Shown: positions 9,416-18,428, counted from the first letter of the stretch. The stretch is DNA of 40,089 nt from DASWIG01 sp965371445 (GCA_965371445.1 CBDUYN010000089.1:1-40089), one strand, 5' to 3'. Notes: generated from the sequence alone by a model not told the origin. Program-made: numbers and translations.

Positions 9416-12400
9416 TCCTCGTCCTCGACGGCACCGGCGAGCTCGTCGATCAGGCCGTCGAGCTCCTCCTGGTCGAAGTCCATCTGCGAGAAGTCCGAGG
9501 GCGTGTAGTGGCGCTCGGTGAGCGACCGGCAGTGCTCGATCAGGGCCCGCAGCTCGGCCAGGCAATCTTCGGCCAGGCGGGCGATCGTCGCCTCGCGGTG
9601 CAGCCGTTCGCTGTACATGAAGACCAGCTCGAGGCGGCCGCCGACCACCGAGCCTTCGATCTCCAAAAGGTAGCTGCGCGCTCCTTGGGGATCGCGATCC
9701 GGACCCCGGGGCTCGTCGGCGAGGGCGAAGAGGGGGGCCTCGCCCGGAGCCGGATCCAGCTGGCCGAGATAATTGAAGCCGACCTCGGCGGCCGGCGCCC
9801 GACCCAGACTTTCGGCGATCTCGCCGTCACGTCCCAGATAACGGAGCAGCCCGTAGCCGATGCCGTTGCGCGGCACCGCCCGCAGCTGCTCCTTGATCGA
9901 CTTCAACGCCTCCCCCACTCCGGCCGCGGAGGGCGGCCGCAGGAGGACCGGAAACACGGTGGTGAACCAGCCCACGGTGCGCGACACGTCGAGCTCGTCG
10001 AAGAGCGGCTCCCGGCCGTGCCCTTCGAGCTCGAGTCGCAACGTCCCGCCGCCGGTGAACCGAGCGAGGCTACGGGCCAGGGCGGTGAGGAGCGCGTCGT
10101 TGATCCGGGTTTGGTAGGCCTGCGGGACCTCCTGGAGCAGCGCCCGGGTCTCCTCCCCGTCGAGGGCCACCGTCACCCGGCGGGTCGACGCTTCGACGTC
10201 GTCGGCGGCGAGGTCGCGTCGCGCCGGGAAGTCAAGGGGCAGGCGGACGGCCTGCGCTTCGTTCACCGCCGCCCAGTGCCCGGCCTCACCCTCCAGCTCC
10301 GGCGAGCGGGCGAGCTCGGCGAGGCGCTCGGCCCAACGTTGGAACGAGGTCGTCTTCGCCGGCAGCGCGATCGCTTCGCCCGAGCGCAGCTGCCGGCAGG
10401 CAGCGGTCAGATCCTCGAAGAGGATGCGCCACGACACCCCGTCGACCGCCAGGTGGTGGATGGCGATCAGGAGGAGCGCCTCCCGCTCCTCGCCGAGGTC
10501 GAAGTACACCGTCCGCAGCAGCGGTCCGGCGGCGAGGTCGAGACTCGCCTGCGCCTCGGCGGCCCGCGCTTCGAGCGCCCGCCGCTGCTCCTCACCGTCG
10601 AGACCGGCGAGCTCGCAGGTGCTGAAGACCGGCGTCTCCTCGGCGGTGGCGTTGACCTGCCGCCAGCCACCGTCCGCGGCGGCGAAGCGCAGGCGCAGGG
10701 CGTCGTGGTGCTCGACCAGGGCCCCCAGGGCCCGCTCCAGGGTCGCCGCGTCCGGGACCTCGCCCCCCGCCGGGGCGACGGTCAAGAGCAGCGCCTGGTT
10801 CCAGTGCCCGCGCCGCGGCAGGTGCTGCTCGAAGAACCAGTGCTGGACGGGGGTGAGCGGCACCTCCCCGGAGACCGGGCCCTGCTCCGCCAGGAGCGGC
10901 CCGACGGTCTCCACCACCGCCGCCAGCTCGGCGATCGTCTGGTGCTCGAAGAGCTGCCTGGGAGTGAAACGCAACCCCGCCTGCTGGGCCCGCGCCGCGG
11001 CCTGGATGCTGAGAATCGAGTCGCCGCCGAGCTCGAAGAAGCCGTCTTCGATCCCCACTTCCGAGATCCCCAGCACCGCGCTCCAGATTTCCGCCAGGCG
11101 GTTCTCGATCGGGGTGCGCGGGGCGAGGTAGGAGGTCTCGATCTCGGGCCGCTGCCAGTCGGGCGCCGGCAGCGCCCGGCGGTCGACCTTGCTGCCGCCC
11201 AGGGTCAGGGGCAGCGCCGCGAGCCGCACAAAGGTCGCCGGTACCATGTAGGGCGGCAGCCGGTCCTCGAGGAAGCGACGCAGGTCCCGGGCCTCCGGCG
11301 CCGACGACTCGCCCTCCGGCGACGCCGCGGCGGAGGGCTCCGGTACCACATAGGCCACCAGGCGACGGGTGCCCGGGTCGCGGCCCGACGCCGGGTCCTC
11401 CCACAGCCGTACCACCGCCTGCCGCACCTCGGGATGCGCCAAGAGCGCCGCCTCGATCTCCCCGAGCTCGACGCGGAAGCCGCGCAGCTTCACCTGATGG
11501 TCGATGCGGCCCACGAACTCGACGGCGCCGTCGGTGAGACGGCGGGCGAGGTCGCCGGTGCGGTAGAGGCGTTCTCCGGGCTCCTCGCTCCACGGGTCGG
11601 GGACAAACTTCTCCGCCGTCAGGGCGGGGCGCCGGAGGTAGCCCCGGGTCACCCCGGCGCCGCCGATCAAGAGCTCGCCGGGGATGCCGATCGGCACCGG
11701 CCGCAGCTCGCGGTCCAGGATGTGGACCCGGGCGTTCAAGATCGGCCGCCCGATCGGGATCTCGCGCCACGGACCGCCCCCCGGCCGCGGCACGTAGACG
11801 GTGGCGACGATGGTGGCCTCGCTCGGACCGTAGCTGTTGATCAGACGGGTCTCCGGGGAAGCGCGCTCGAGCCAGGTCGCCAGCCGTTCGGGGATCGCCC
11901 GCTCGCCGCCGATGATCACCGAGCGCAGCTCCGCGGGTGGACGGAGCTCCTCCGACGCCTCCAGGTCGGCGTTGATCTGGTGCCAGAAGGCGGTAGGCAG
12001 ATCGAGCACCGTGACGCCGAGATCGCGGCACCGCTCGAGAAAGCGGGCGGTGGAGGTCATCATCTCTCCGTCGCGCAACACCAGGGTGCCGCCCACGGTG
12101 TAGCAGGTGTAGAGCTCCTCGGTGGCGGCGTCGAAGCTGATCGAGCAGAACTGCAGCATCCGGTCTCCCGGGCGCAGGCCGTACTCGTGGATCACCGTGT
12201 CGACAAACTGCGCCAGCTGCCGGTGAGAGATCATTACCGCCTTGGGGAGGGCCGTCGAGCCCGAGGTGTAAATCACCTGGCAGAGGTTCTCAGGCACCGC
12301 GACCGCCGGCGGAGCGCCGTCGTTTTCGCCGGCGATCCGCGGCCAGTCCGCGTCCACCAGCACCACCCGGGCGCGGTGCTCCGGCAGGATGTCGAGCAGG

Positions 12401-15400
12401 CGTTCCTGGGTGATCAGGACCGGCACCCGGCCGTCTTCGAGCATGAACGCCAGGCGTTGGCGCGGATAGGTCGGATCGAGAGGCAGGTAAGCCGCCCCCG
12501 CCTTGAGCACCCCGAGATGGGCGGCGACCATCTCGCGGCTGCGTTCCAGGCAAAGACCGACCAGCGTCTCGGGACCGACGCCCAGGGAGCACAGGTGGGA
12601 CGCCAGCAGGCCGGCGCGGCGGTCGAGCTCGCGGTAGGTCCAGCTTTCGAGTGTCCCGTCGGTCATCTGCTCGACCACCGCCGGCCGCTCGGGACGGCGC
12701 TCAACGAGCTCCTCGAAGCGCTGGTGGATGCAGGCGGCGGGACGCCGCGCGGCGCGGGTGTCGTTCCACTCCGAGACCAGCTGCCGTTCCTCGGCGAGGG
12801 TCAGGAGCGGCACCGATCCCGGAGGCCGTGCGGGATCTTCCGCCATGCCGGTGAGGGTGCGCTCGAGGTGACCCAGCAGACGGCGGATCTCGGTCTCGTC
12901 GAAGCGCCGGCGGTCGTAGACGATCTCAAGCTCGAACCTCTCGCCGGGCAGCACCGTGAGGCTCAGCGGGTAGTTGGTCCACTCGACGGAGCGAGCTTCG
13001 GCCACCGTGAGCTCGCGGCCGGTGTCTTTCAGCGAGTGGTCGATCGGGTAGTTCTCGAAGATCAGGATGCTGTGGAAGAGCGGCTGGCCGCGCGGCACCT
13101 CGCTCCAGCCCTCGACCTTGACCAGGGGGGTGTGCTCGAGCTGCTGCAGCTCCACGACCTGTTCCCGGAGCCCCGCCAGCCAGGGCAGGAGCGGCTGCCG
13201 GGGCGGGAAGGCGACGCGCACCGGCAGGGTGTTGATGAACAGCCCGACCATCGACTCGACCCCGGGAAGCCGCGGTGGGCGGCCGGAGACGGTGATGCCG
13301 AAGACCACGTCGCGCTCGCCGCTGTAGCGGTGAAGGAGGAGCGCCCAGGCTCCCTGGGCCACGGTGCTGGGGGTGAGGTGCTGCTCGCGCGCCAGGGCGA
13401 GGAGAGCGGCGGTGGTCTCCGGCGTCAGCCACCGCCGGCACTGGCCGTGGACCATGGGTCCCGGATCGGGCGGCTGGTCGAGCCCCAGAGGCGTCGGGGC
13501 GGCGAAGCCGCGCAGCAGCTGGCGCCAGTGGGCCTCCGAGCGCGCCAGGTCCTGGCGCGCCAGCCAGGCGACGTACTCCCGGTAGGGGCGGCCGCGTTCG
13601 AGGCGCGGCTCCTCGCCGCGGCGGCGAGCGGCGTAGCCGGCGAGGACCTCCTTGAGCACCAGCGACACCGACCAGCCGTCGAGGATCAGGTGGTGGAAGC
13701 TCCACACCAGCTGGTGCTCCGTGTCGGCGAGCCGCAGCAAGACCAGACGCAAGAGTGGCGCCCGATCGAGGCGGTAGCCGCGCCGCCGGTCGTCCGCCAG
13801 GAGCTCCTCCAGCCGGTGCTCGTGCTCGGCCGGCCGCCACTGCCGCCAATCCTCCTGCCGCCAGTCGACCGCGATCCGGTCGTGGACGATCTGCACTGCT
13901 TCGGTGAGCTCCTGCCAGCGCAGCGAGGTACGCAGCACCGGATGCCGGCGTACGACACGCCGCCAGGCGCCCTCCAAGGCGGCGACGTCGAGGGCGCCCC
14001 GCAGGCGGCAGAGCACCTGCACCACGTATTCGTCGAGCCCGGCCTCGTCGAGGCTGTGGAACAACATTCCCTGCTGCATCGGGGTCAGGGGGTAGAGGTC
14101 CTCGACCCCGCGCTCGGTGGCCAGCATCCGGTCGAGCTCGGCCTGCCCGAGCCGCGCCAGGGGGAAATCCGAGGGCGTGTAGCCCCCCGCCTCCGGCGCC
14201 AGACAGTGGGCGATCAGCGCCCGCAGCGCTTCGATGAACCGCTCCGCCAGCCCCGCGATCGTCTCCCGGCGGTGCCGGCGGGTGCTGTAGCTCCAGTCGA
14301 GGCGCAGTCGGCCGTCGATCACGCCGGCATTGATTTCGAGCAGCCAGCGGCGCTCGGCACGCGGGCTGCGCGTCGCCCCGGCGGGCTCCGGCGCCAGGGC
14401 CCACGGTCGGTCTTCGCCCAGCACCTGATCGAGCTGGCCGAGGTAGTTGAAGCTCACCTCGGCCCGGGGGAGCCGACGCAGCTCCTCGCCCGCCTCGCCG
14501 TGGCCGAGGTAGCGCAGCAGGCCGTAGCTCAGCCCGCGGCGGGAGAAACGCCGCAGACGCTCCTTGACCGCTTTCAGGGTCTCCCCCTCACCGCCGGTGC
14601 CGGCCTCGAGCAGCACCGGGAAGAGGTTGGTGAACCAGCCCACGGTGCGTGACAGGTCGACGTCCTCGAACGGCGTCCGGCGGCCGTGACCTTCGACCTC
14701 GACCAGCACCGCGCCGGCCCCCGTCCACTCGCCGAGGGCGCGCGCGAGGGCGGCGAGCAGCACCTCGTCGATGCGGGTGGGGTAGGCCCGCGGCACCTCC
14801 TTTAGGAGCGCCCGGGTCTCTTGCTCGCCGAGCGCCACCGAGATCGTGCGCGCCGCGGCCTCGACGTCGGCGCCGGTTTCCGCCGCCAGGTCGAGGGGCA
14901 GGGGAGAAGTGTCCCGGGGCTCATCCAGCCAACGTTCCAGCTCCGCCTCCGACTCTTCGGCGGCGGCGAGCTCTTGAAGGCGTTCCGCCCACAGTTTGTA
15001 GGACGTCGTCTTGGGGGGCAGACGGAGCGGACGTCCGGCGGCGAGTTGCCGGCAGGCCGCCGCCAGGTCCTCGAGCAGGATGCGCCACGACACGCCGTCC
15101 ACCGCCAGGTGATGGACGACGGCGAGCAGGCGGTCGCCGCGGCCGCGGCCGCGGCGGAACCAGGCGAGCCGCAGGAGCGGCCCGGCCGCCAAGTCGAGGC
15201 TGGCCTGGAGCCTCTCCGCCTCGGCCGCCAGCGCTGCGTCCTGGCGCGCCGGGGCGAGGGCCGACAGATCGATCCAGCCGGCGGGCGTCGCCCCGGCGGC
15301 CTCGGCGACGTGCTGCCGCCAGCCCGTCTCCCGGGGACGGAAACGAAGCCGCAGGGCGTCGTGGTGCGCCACCAGATGCCTGGCCGCGCGGCGCCACGAG

Positions 15401-17637
15401 GCCGGCCGGAGCCCGGCGGCGAGATCGTCCGCCACCGCCAGCAAGAGGGCCTGGTTCCAATGCCGCGGATCCGCGAGCCGCCGCTCGAAGAACCAGTGCT
15501 GGATCGGGGTGAGAGGCACCTCTCCCACCACCTGGCCCTGATGCGCTGTCGGCCGCTCCCGGCGGCCGGCGACCGCGGCGAGCTCGGCGATCGTCTGCTC
15601 TTCGAAGGCTTGCCTGGCGGTCAGGGCGATGCCGATCTCGTTGGCCCGGGCGACCACCTGGATGCTGAGGATCGAGTCGCCTCCGAGAGCGAAGAAGTTG
15701 TCCTCGACGCCGATTCGGTCGATCCCGAGCACCCGGCTCCAGATCTCGGCCAGCCTCGCCTCGGTCTCGGTGCGCGGCGCGGTATAGAGCTCGCCGATGA
15801 CCCCGATCGGCACCGGTTGCAGGTGACGATCCAGGACGCAGGTCTCGAGGTCAGGGCTCGCGGCGAACACGCTCTTGCCCACCACCTTCAGGCTGCCGTC
15901 GAGGAAGGCGGCGCGGCAGGCATGACGCTGGATCTTGCCACTCGAGGTCTTGGCGATCGAGGCGTACCCGATCAGCACCACGGTGTGGACCAGCGTCTCG
16001 TGCTCCTCCGACACCGCCTGGCGGACGGCGCGCGCCACTTCCTCGACGTCGGGATTCCGGTAGTCCCGCCGCAGCTCCTGCGCCAGGATCAGCCGCTCCT
16101 CGCCCCCGATCTCGACCGAGAACGCGGCGTTGCACCCCAGGCGCAGACCCTGGTGGCTGTGCTCCGCGGTATGCTCGATGTCCTGGGGATAGTGGTTGAC
16201 GCCGCGGATGATGATCAGGTCCTTGAGGCGGCCGGTGACGAAGAGCTCCCCGTCGCGGAGGAATCCCAGATCGCCGGTGCGCAGGAACGGCCCTTCTCCA
16301 CTGTCCCCTCGGGGGGAGCAAGGGGGGGAGACACTGTCGGCCAGCCGGACGCCGAAGGTGGCCGCGGTCTCTTGCGGCCGGTTCCAATACCCGCGGGCGA
16401 CGTTGGGACCGGCGAGCCAGATCTCCCCCACCCGATCCGCGGGACAGCGGGTTAAGGTCTCCGGGTCGGCGATCATGATCCGCTGCTCGAGCCAGGTGCT
16501 GCCGCAGCCGACGAGCCGGCGCGCGTCGGCGGCCTCCGCGGCGGTCTCGACCACCCAATTCCGCCCCAGGGCGTTGCCGGAGACGGCGGTGACGGTGGGC
16601 AGGGCGGTCCGGGGGCCGCCGGAGGCGAGAAGGGTCGCCTCGGCCAGACCGTAGCAAGGGCAGAAGGCCTGGCGGCGGAAGCCGCACTCGGCGAAGGTGG
16701 CCGCGAACTTTTCCAGGGTCTCGTCGCGCACCGGCTCGGCGCCGTTGAAGGCCACGCTCCAGCTGCTCAGGTCGAGCTCGGAGCGATCTTCGGGCCGGAT
16801 GCGGTGGACGCACAGGTCGTAGGCGAAGTTGGGCGCGCCGCTGGTCGTCGCCCGGTAACGCGAGATCGCCCGCAGCCAGCGTAGCGGTTGCTGCAGAAAA
16901 TCGACCGGCGACATCAGGATCGACGGGATGCCGAGGAAGAGCGGCTGCAGCACGTTGCCGATCAATCCCATGTCGTGGTAGAGCGGCAGCCAGCCGGCGA
17001 AGACGGTTTCGTGGGAGTGGCCGTAAGCCATCTGGATCATCCGCTCGTTGTAGAGCAGATTGCCGTGGCTCACCATCACGCCCTTCGGGGTCGAGGTGGA
17101 GCCGGAGGTGTACTGGAGGAAGGCCAGGGTGTCGCCGTCGATCGCCGGCTCCCGCCAGTCGTCCGCGGCGGCGTCCTCGCGGATCGGCGTGACGAGCCAC
17201 CGCAGCTGCCCGAGGTCCGCCAGCTCCTCGACCATGGGCTGGATCGCTGAGCGGATCGAATCTGTGGTCAGGGCCAAGGTCGGCTGGGCGTCGGCGACGA
17301 TCGCTTGCAACCTCCCCAGGGTCCGGTTGCGCCGCGGCGGATAGGCCGGAACCGCGATCGCACCGGCGTACAGGCAACCCAGGAAGGCGCAGATATAGTC
17401 CAGTCCCGGCGGATAGAGCAGCAGCACACGCTCGCCCGCCGCGCCGTGAGCCTGCAGCGTCGCGCCGACAGCTCGGAGCTCGCGGTCGAGCTCGGCGTAG
17501 CTGAGCCTCGCCTGCTCCTGTTCGCCGTCGGCGAGAAACGTGTACGCTCGACGCTCGGGATGCTCCAAGGCCCGCCAACGCAGGAGCTCGACCAGGTGGG
17601 TCGGACTGAAACCGGACTCCAAGGAATAACTCCTCAT
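9412..17637 (-). CDS. Lipopeptide-initiating NRPS, FAAL-PCP-E / C-A-PCP-E
   Basis: A 2741-residue synthetase. Domains numbered from ATG 17637: fatty acyl-AMP ligase 1-590 (YTSGSTSTPKGVMVSH; C-terminal TSSGKIQR), A-domain stub 596-620, PCP with Ser655, E domain 704-1146 (HH842/843, EGHGR near 982, FNYLG), DCL-type C 1179-1606 (HHLILDGWS), A 1636-2161, PCP Ser2207, E 2258-2711, then an acidic tail (YTPSDF...DQEELDGLIDEL) like a donor COM segment. The FAAL should adenylate a fatty acid and load PCP1; C then joins it to the residue chosen by A. The A pocket reads D-A-E-D-I-G-S-I-V-K by hand; Glu239 and Asp278 suggest a basic amino acid (tentative). A10 reads LTLGGSKVDR, one residue longer than usual. 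The FAAL carries an 11-residue repeat-derived insertion at 436-446. GTG 17649 is an alternative start, but ATG 17637 has the better Shine-Dalgarno (AAGGAAG). The stop overlaps the next NRPS start. Confidence 0.95.
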   Translation of the reverse strand: MRSYSLESGFSPTHLVELLRWRALEHPERRAYTFLADGEQEQARLSYAELDRELRAVGATLQAHGAAGERVLLLYPPGLDYICAFLGCLYAGAIAVPAYPPRRNRTLGRLQAIVADAQPTLALTTDSIRSAIQPMVEELADLGQLRWLVTPIREDAAADDWREPAIDGDTLAFLQYTSGSTSTPKGVMVSHGNLLYNERMIQMAYGHSHETVFAGWLPLYHDMGLIGNVLQPLFLGIPSILMSPVDFLQQPLRWLRAISRYRATTSGAPNFAYDLCVHRIRPEDRSELDLSSWSVAFNGAEPVRDETLEKFAATFAECGFRRQAFCPCYGLAEATLLASGGPRTALPTVTAVSGNALGRNWVVETAAEAADARRLVGCGSTWLEQRIMIADPETLTRCPADRVGEIWLAGPNVARGYWNRPQETAATFGVRLADSVSPPCSPRGDSGEGPFLRTGDLGFLRDGELFVTGRLKDLIIIRGVNHYPQDIEHTAEHSHQGLRLGCNAAFSVEIGGEERLILAQELRRDYRNPDVEEVARAVRQAVSEEHETLVHTVVLIGYASIAKTSSGKIQRHACRAAFLDGSLKVVGKSVFAASPDLETCVLDRHLQPVPIGVIGELYTAPRTETEARLAEIWSRVLGIDRIGVEDNFFALGGDSILSIQVVARANEIGIALTARQAFEEQTIAELAAVAGRRERPTAHQGQVVGEVPLTPIQHWFFERRLADPRHWNQALLLAVADDLAAGLRPASWRRAARHLVAHHDALRLRFRPRETGWRQHVAEAAGATPAGWIDLSALAPARQDAALAAEAERLQASLDLAAGPLLRLAWFRRGRGRGDRLLAVVHHLAVDGVSWRILLEDLAAACRQLAAGRPLRLPPKTTSYKLWAERLQELAAAEESEAELERWLDEPRDTSPLPLDLAAETGADVEAAARTISVALGEQETRALLKEVPRAYPTRIDEVLLAALARALGEWTGAGAVLVEVEGHGRRTPFEDVDLSRTVGWFTNLFPVLLEAGTGGEGETLKAVKERLRRFSRRGLSYGLLRYLGHGEAGEELRRLPRAEVSFNYLGQLDQVLGEDRPWALAPEPAGATRSPRAERRWLLEINAGVIDGRLRLDWSYSTRRHRRETIAGLAERFIEALRALIAHCLAPEAGGYTPSDFPLARLGQAELDRMLATERGVEDLYPLTPMQQGMLFHSLDEAGLDEYVVQVLCRLRGALDVAALEGAWRRVVRRHPVLRTSLRWQELTEAVQIVHDRIAVDWRQEDWRQWRPAEHEHRLEELLADDRRRGYRLDRAPLLRLVLLRLADTEHQLVWSFHHLILDGWSVSLVLKEVLAGYAARRRGEEPRLERGRPYREYVAWLARQDLARSEAHWRQLLRGFAAPTPLGLDQPPDPGPMVHGQCRRWLTPETTAALLALAREQHLTPSTVAQGAWALLLHRYSGERDVVFGITVSGRPPRLPGVESMVGLFINTLPVRVAFPPRQPLLPWLAGLREQVVELQQLEHTPLVKVEGWSEVPRGQPLFHSILIFENYPIDHSLKDTGRELTVAEARSVEWTNYPLSLTVLPGERFELEIVYDRRRFDETEIRRLLGHLERTLTGMAEDPARPPGSVPLLTLAEERQLVSEWNDTRAARRPAACIHQRFEELVERRPERPAVVEQMTDGTLESWTYRELDRRAGLLASHLCSLGVGPETLVGLCLERSREMVAAHLGVLKAGAAYLPLDPTYPRQRLAFMLEDGRVPVLITQERLLDILPEHRARVVLVDADWPRIAGENDGAPPAVAVPENLCQVIYTSGSTALPKAVMISHRQLAQFVDTVIHEYGLRPGDRMLQFCSISFDAATEELYTCYTVGGTLVLRDGEMMTSTARFLERCRDLGVTVLDLPTAFWHQINADLEASEELRPPAELRSVIIGGERAIPERLATWLERASPETRLINSYGPSEATIVATVYVPRPGGGPWREIPIGRPILNARVHILDRELRPVPIGIPGELLIGGAGVTRGYLRRPALTAEKFVPDPWSEEPGERLYRTGDLARRLTDGAVEFVGRIDHQVKLRGFRVELGEIEAALLAHPEVRQAVVRLWEDPASGRDPGTRRLVAYVVPEPSAAASPEGESSAPEARDLRRFLEDRLPPYMVPATFVRLAALPLTLGGSKVDRRALPAPDWQRPEIETSYLAPRTPIENRLAEIWSAVLGISEVGIEDGFFELGGDSILSIQAAARAQQAGLRFTPRQLFEHQTIAELAAVVETVGPLLAEQGPVSGEVPLTPVQHWFFEQHLPRRGHWNQALLLTVAPAGGEVPDAATLERALGALVEHHDALRLRFAAADGGWRQVNATAEETPVFSTCELAGLDGEEQRRALEARAAEAQASLDLAAGPLLRTVYFDLGEEREALLLIAIHHLAVDGVSWRILFEDLTAACRQLRSGEAIALPAKTTSFQRWAERLAELARSPELEGEAGHWAAVNEAQAVRLPLDFPARRDLAADDVEASTRRVTVALDGEETRALLQEVPQAYQTRINDALLTALARSLARFTGGGTLRLELEGHGREPLFDELDVSRTVGWFTTVFPVLLRPPSAAGVGEALKSIKEQLRAVPRNGIGYGLLRYLGRDGEIAESLGRAPAAEVGFNYLGQLDPAPGEAPLFALADEPRGPDRDPQGARSYLLEIEGSVVGGRLELVFMYSERLHREATIARLAEDCLAELRALIEHCRSLTERHYTPSDFSQMDFDQEELDGLIDELAGAVEDEE
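15778..15852 (-). other. A-domain C-terminal stub between FAAL and PCP
   Basis: The segment reads CVLDRHLQPVPIGVIGELYT. It matches the stretch between A5 and A8 in the window's true A domains (HILDRELRPVPIGIPGELL in the same protein, VLDRHLQPVGLGIVGEL in the next one). Here it follows the complete FAAL C-terminus and runs straight into the PCP linker (PRTETEARLAEIWSRVLG), with the rest of the A C-terminal subdomain missing. It looks like a recombination scar left when a FAAL replaced an adenylation domain. Confidence 0.75.
16299..16338. repeat. 33-bp in-frame repeat insertion in FAAL with 7-bp target duplication
   Basis: CACTGTC occurs at 16299-16305 and again at 16332-16338, flanking a 26-bp G-run sequence (starting CCCTCGGGGGGAGCAAGG). 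On the coding strand the extra codons give VSPPCSPRGDS. Removing them restores LADS-GEGPFLRTGDLGF, the normal FAAL reading. The inserted text resembles the two tandem intergenic copies at 28096-28160. The pattern fits a mobile short repeat that landed in frame. Confidence 0.7.
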
Positions 17638-17655
17638 ATCTTCCTTCACTCCGGT

Positions 17656-17991
17656 TTAGAGCCTTCCCTCGTCTGGCGGCGCCGGTCCCGGCGGCCGCGC
17701 CGCCCCGGTGTCGGCCTTCTCCGTCTCTTGCGTCGACGGCATGAGCGTCGCCAACGAGCGAATCGTCGGCCGGTCGAAAAACGTCACCGGCGTCACCCCG
17801 GCCCGCTCCGGCCCCAGGCCATCGAGAGCTCCAGGCCATCGGTCATGCGCCAGGCCAGGGCGCTCAGGTCCGGCATCTCCGCGAGACGCGCCTCGACCGG
17901 CCTCCGCGTCCGGCTGCTCCAGCGAGCGCCGCCGCAGTTGCTCCACCAATGTCGAAAACTCGCTCTTCGGTCCTGTACGACGTCTTTCCAT
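17656..17991 (-). pseudogene. Degenerate small ORF with carrier-protein-like tail, upstream of the NRPS
   Basis: ATG 17991 is preceded by a purine-rich GAGAGAGAG. The 111-codon frame ends 18 bases before the NRPS ATG, so it would be the first gene of that operon. The N-terminus (SEFSTLVEQLRRRSLEQPDAE) and C-terminus (GVTPVTFFDRPTIRSLATL) look protein-like; the latter resembles the last helices of a PCP/ACP. The middle of this frame is low-complexity. An overlapping frame across the middle (17793-18020) reads more naturally (VEARLAEMPDLSALAWRMTD). This suggests two compensating frameshifts, by mutation or sequencing error. No DSL/GGDS phosphopantetheine site is visible, so I give no function. 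Confidence 0.35.
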
Positions 17992-18428
17992 CTCTCTCTC
18001 AGTAGGCCCTCTGGCTTCAACAGCTCCCGACCGGAGCGCCAGGGTCAGATTCCGAACACAACAGGAGAAAACCCGACACAGGTTGGCCGCTGGCCGTCCT
18101 GGGTAACGGAAGACGAGATCTGACAAGCGCAGGAGTTAAAAAGCCTACCCACGGACAAGCTGAAACAAGCGGACGGCATCGTAGCACTACAGGACCCGTT
18201 TGTCTTCCCCCGAGCACGACGATATTCTCGGCACCGCCGCTGGAAGGTGCGCAGGTTTAGCTGGTACGCCCCCAAGCTCTCCGAAGGGGTAGGCGCGAAA
18301 CCGCCCCGGGACGACACGAAAACCGCCCTTAGGTATGTCCAACAGCCCTCGCGGTGCTGTGATAGCCTGTCGCCGAACCGCGTCGGAGAAGTCCTTTGAC
18401 CCCGCGGTTCGCACTCGGGGGAGAATCC
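17992..18428. promoter_or_regulatory. Divergent intergenic region between NRPS operon and ccm operon
   Basis: This 437-base region must hold promoters for the leftward NRPS genes and the rightward ccm genes. A candidate minus-strand -10 (TACGAT) lies at 18178-18183. A TGTGATAG sequence near 18357 could be an extended -10 for ccmA. No clear -35 boxes or operator palindromes are visible. Short ORFs in this stretch do not look like proteins. Confidence 0.35.

Noticed and set aside
6864..9434. A long minus-strand frame with an upstream ATG at 9434
   Set aside because: It is out of frame with the C and A motifs. The frame from ATG 9415 carries all NRPS motifs without interruption.
5822..9508. A 1228-codon open frame on the plus strand
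   Set aside because: It lies antisense to the NRPS. Its translation is Arg/Glu/Gln/Pro-rich with no domains, a normal artefact of GC-rich codon usage.
9508..14652. A 1714-codon open frame on the plus strand
   Set aside because: Same situation: antisense to conserved E, A and C domains with low-complexity composition and no recognisable motif.
17638..17649. GTG 17649 as start of the first NRPS
   Set aside because: The ATG four codons later has a well-placed AAGGAAG; the GTG lacks a close ribosome binding site. It remains possible.
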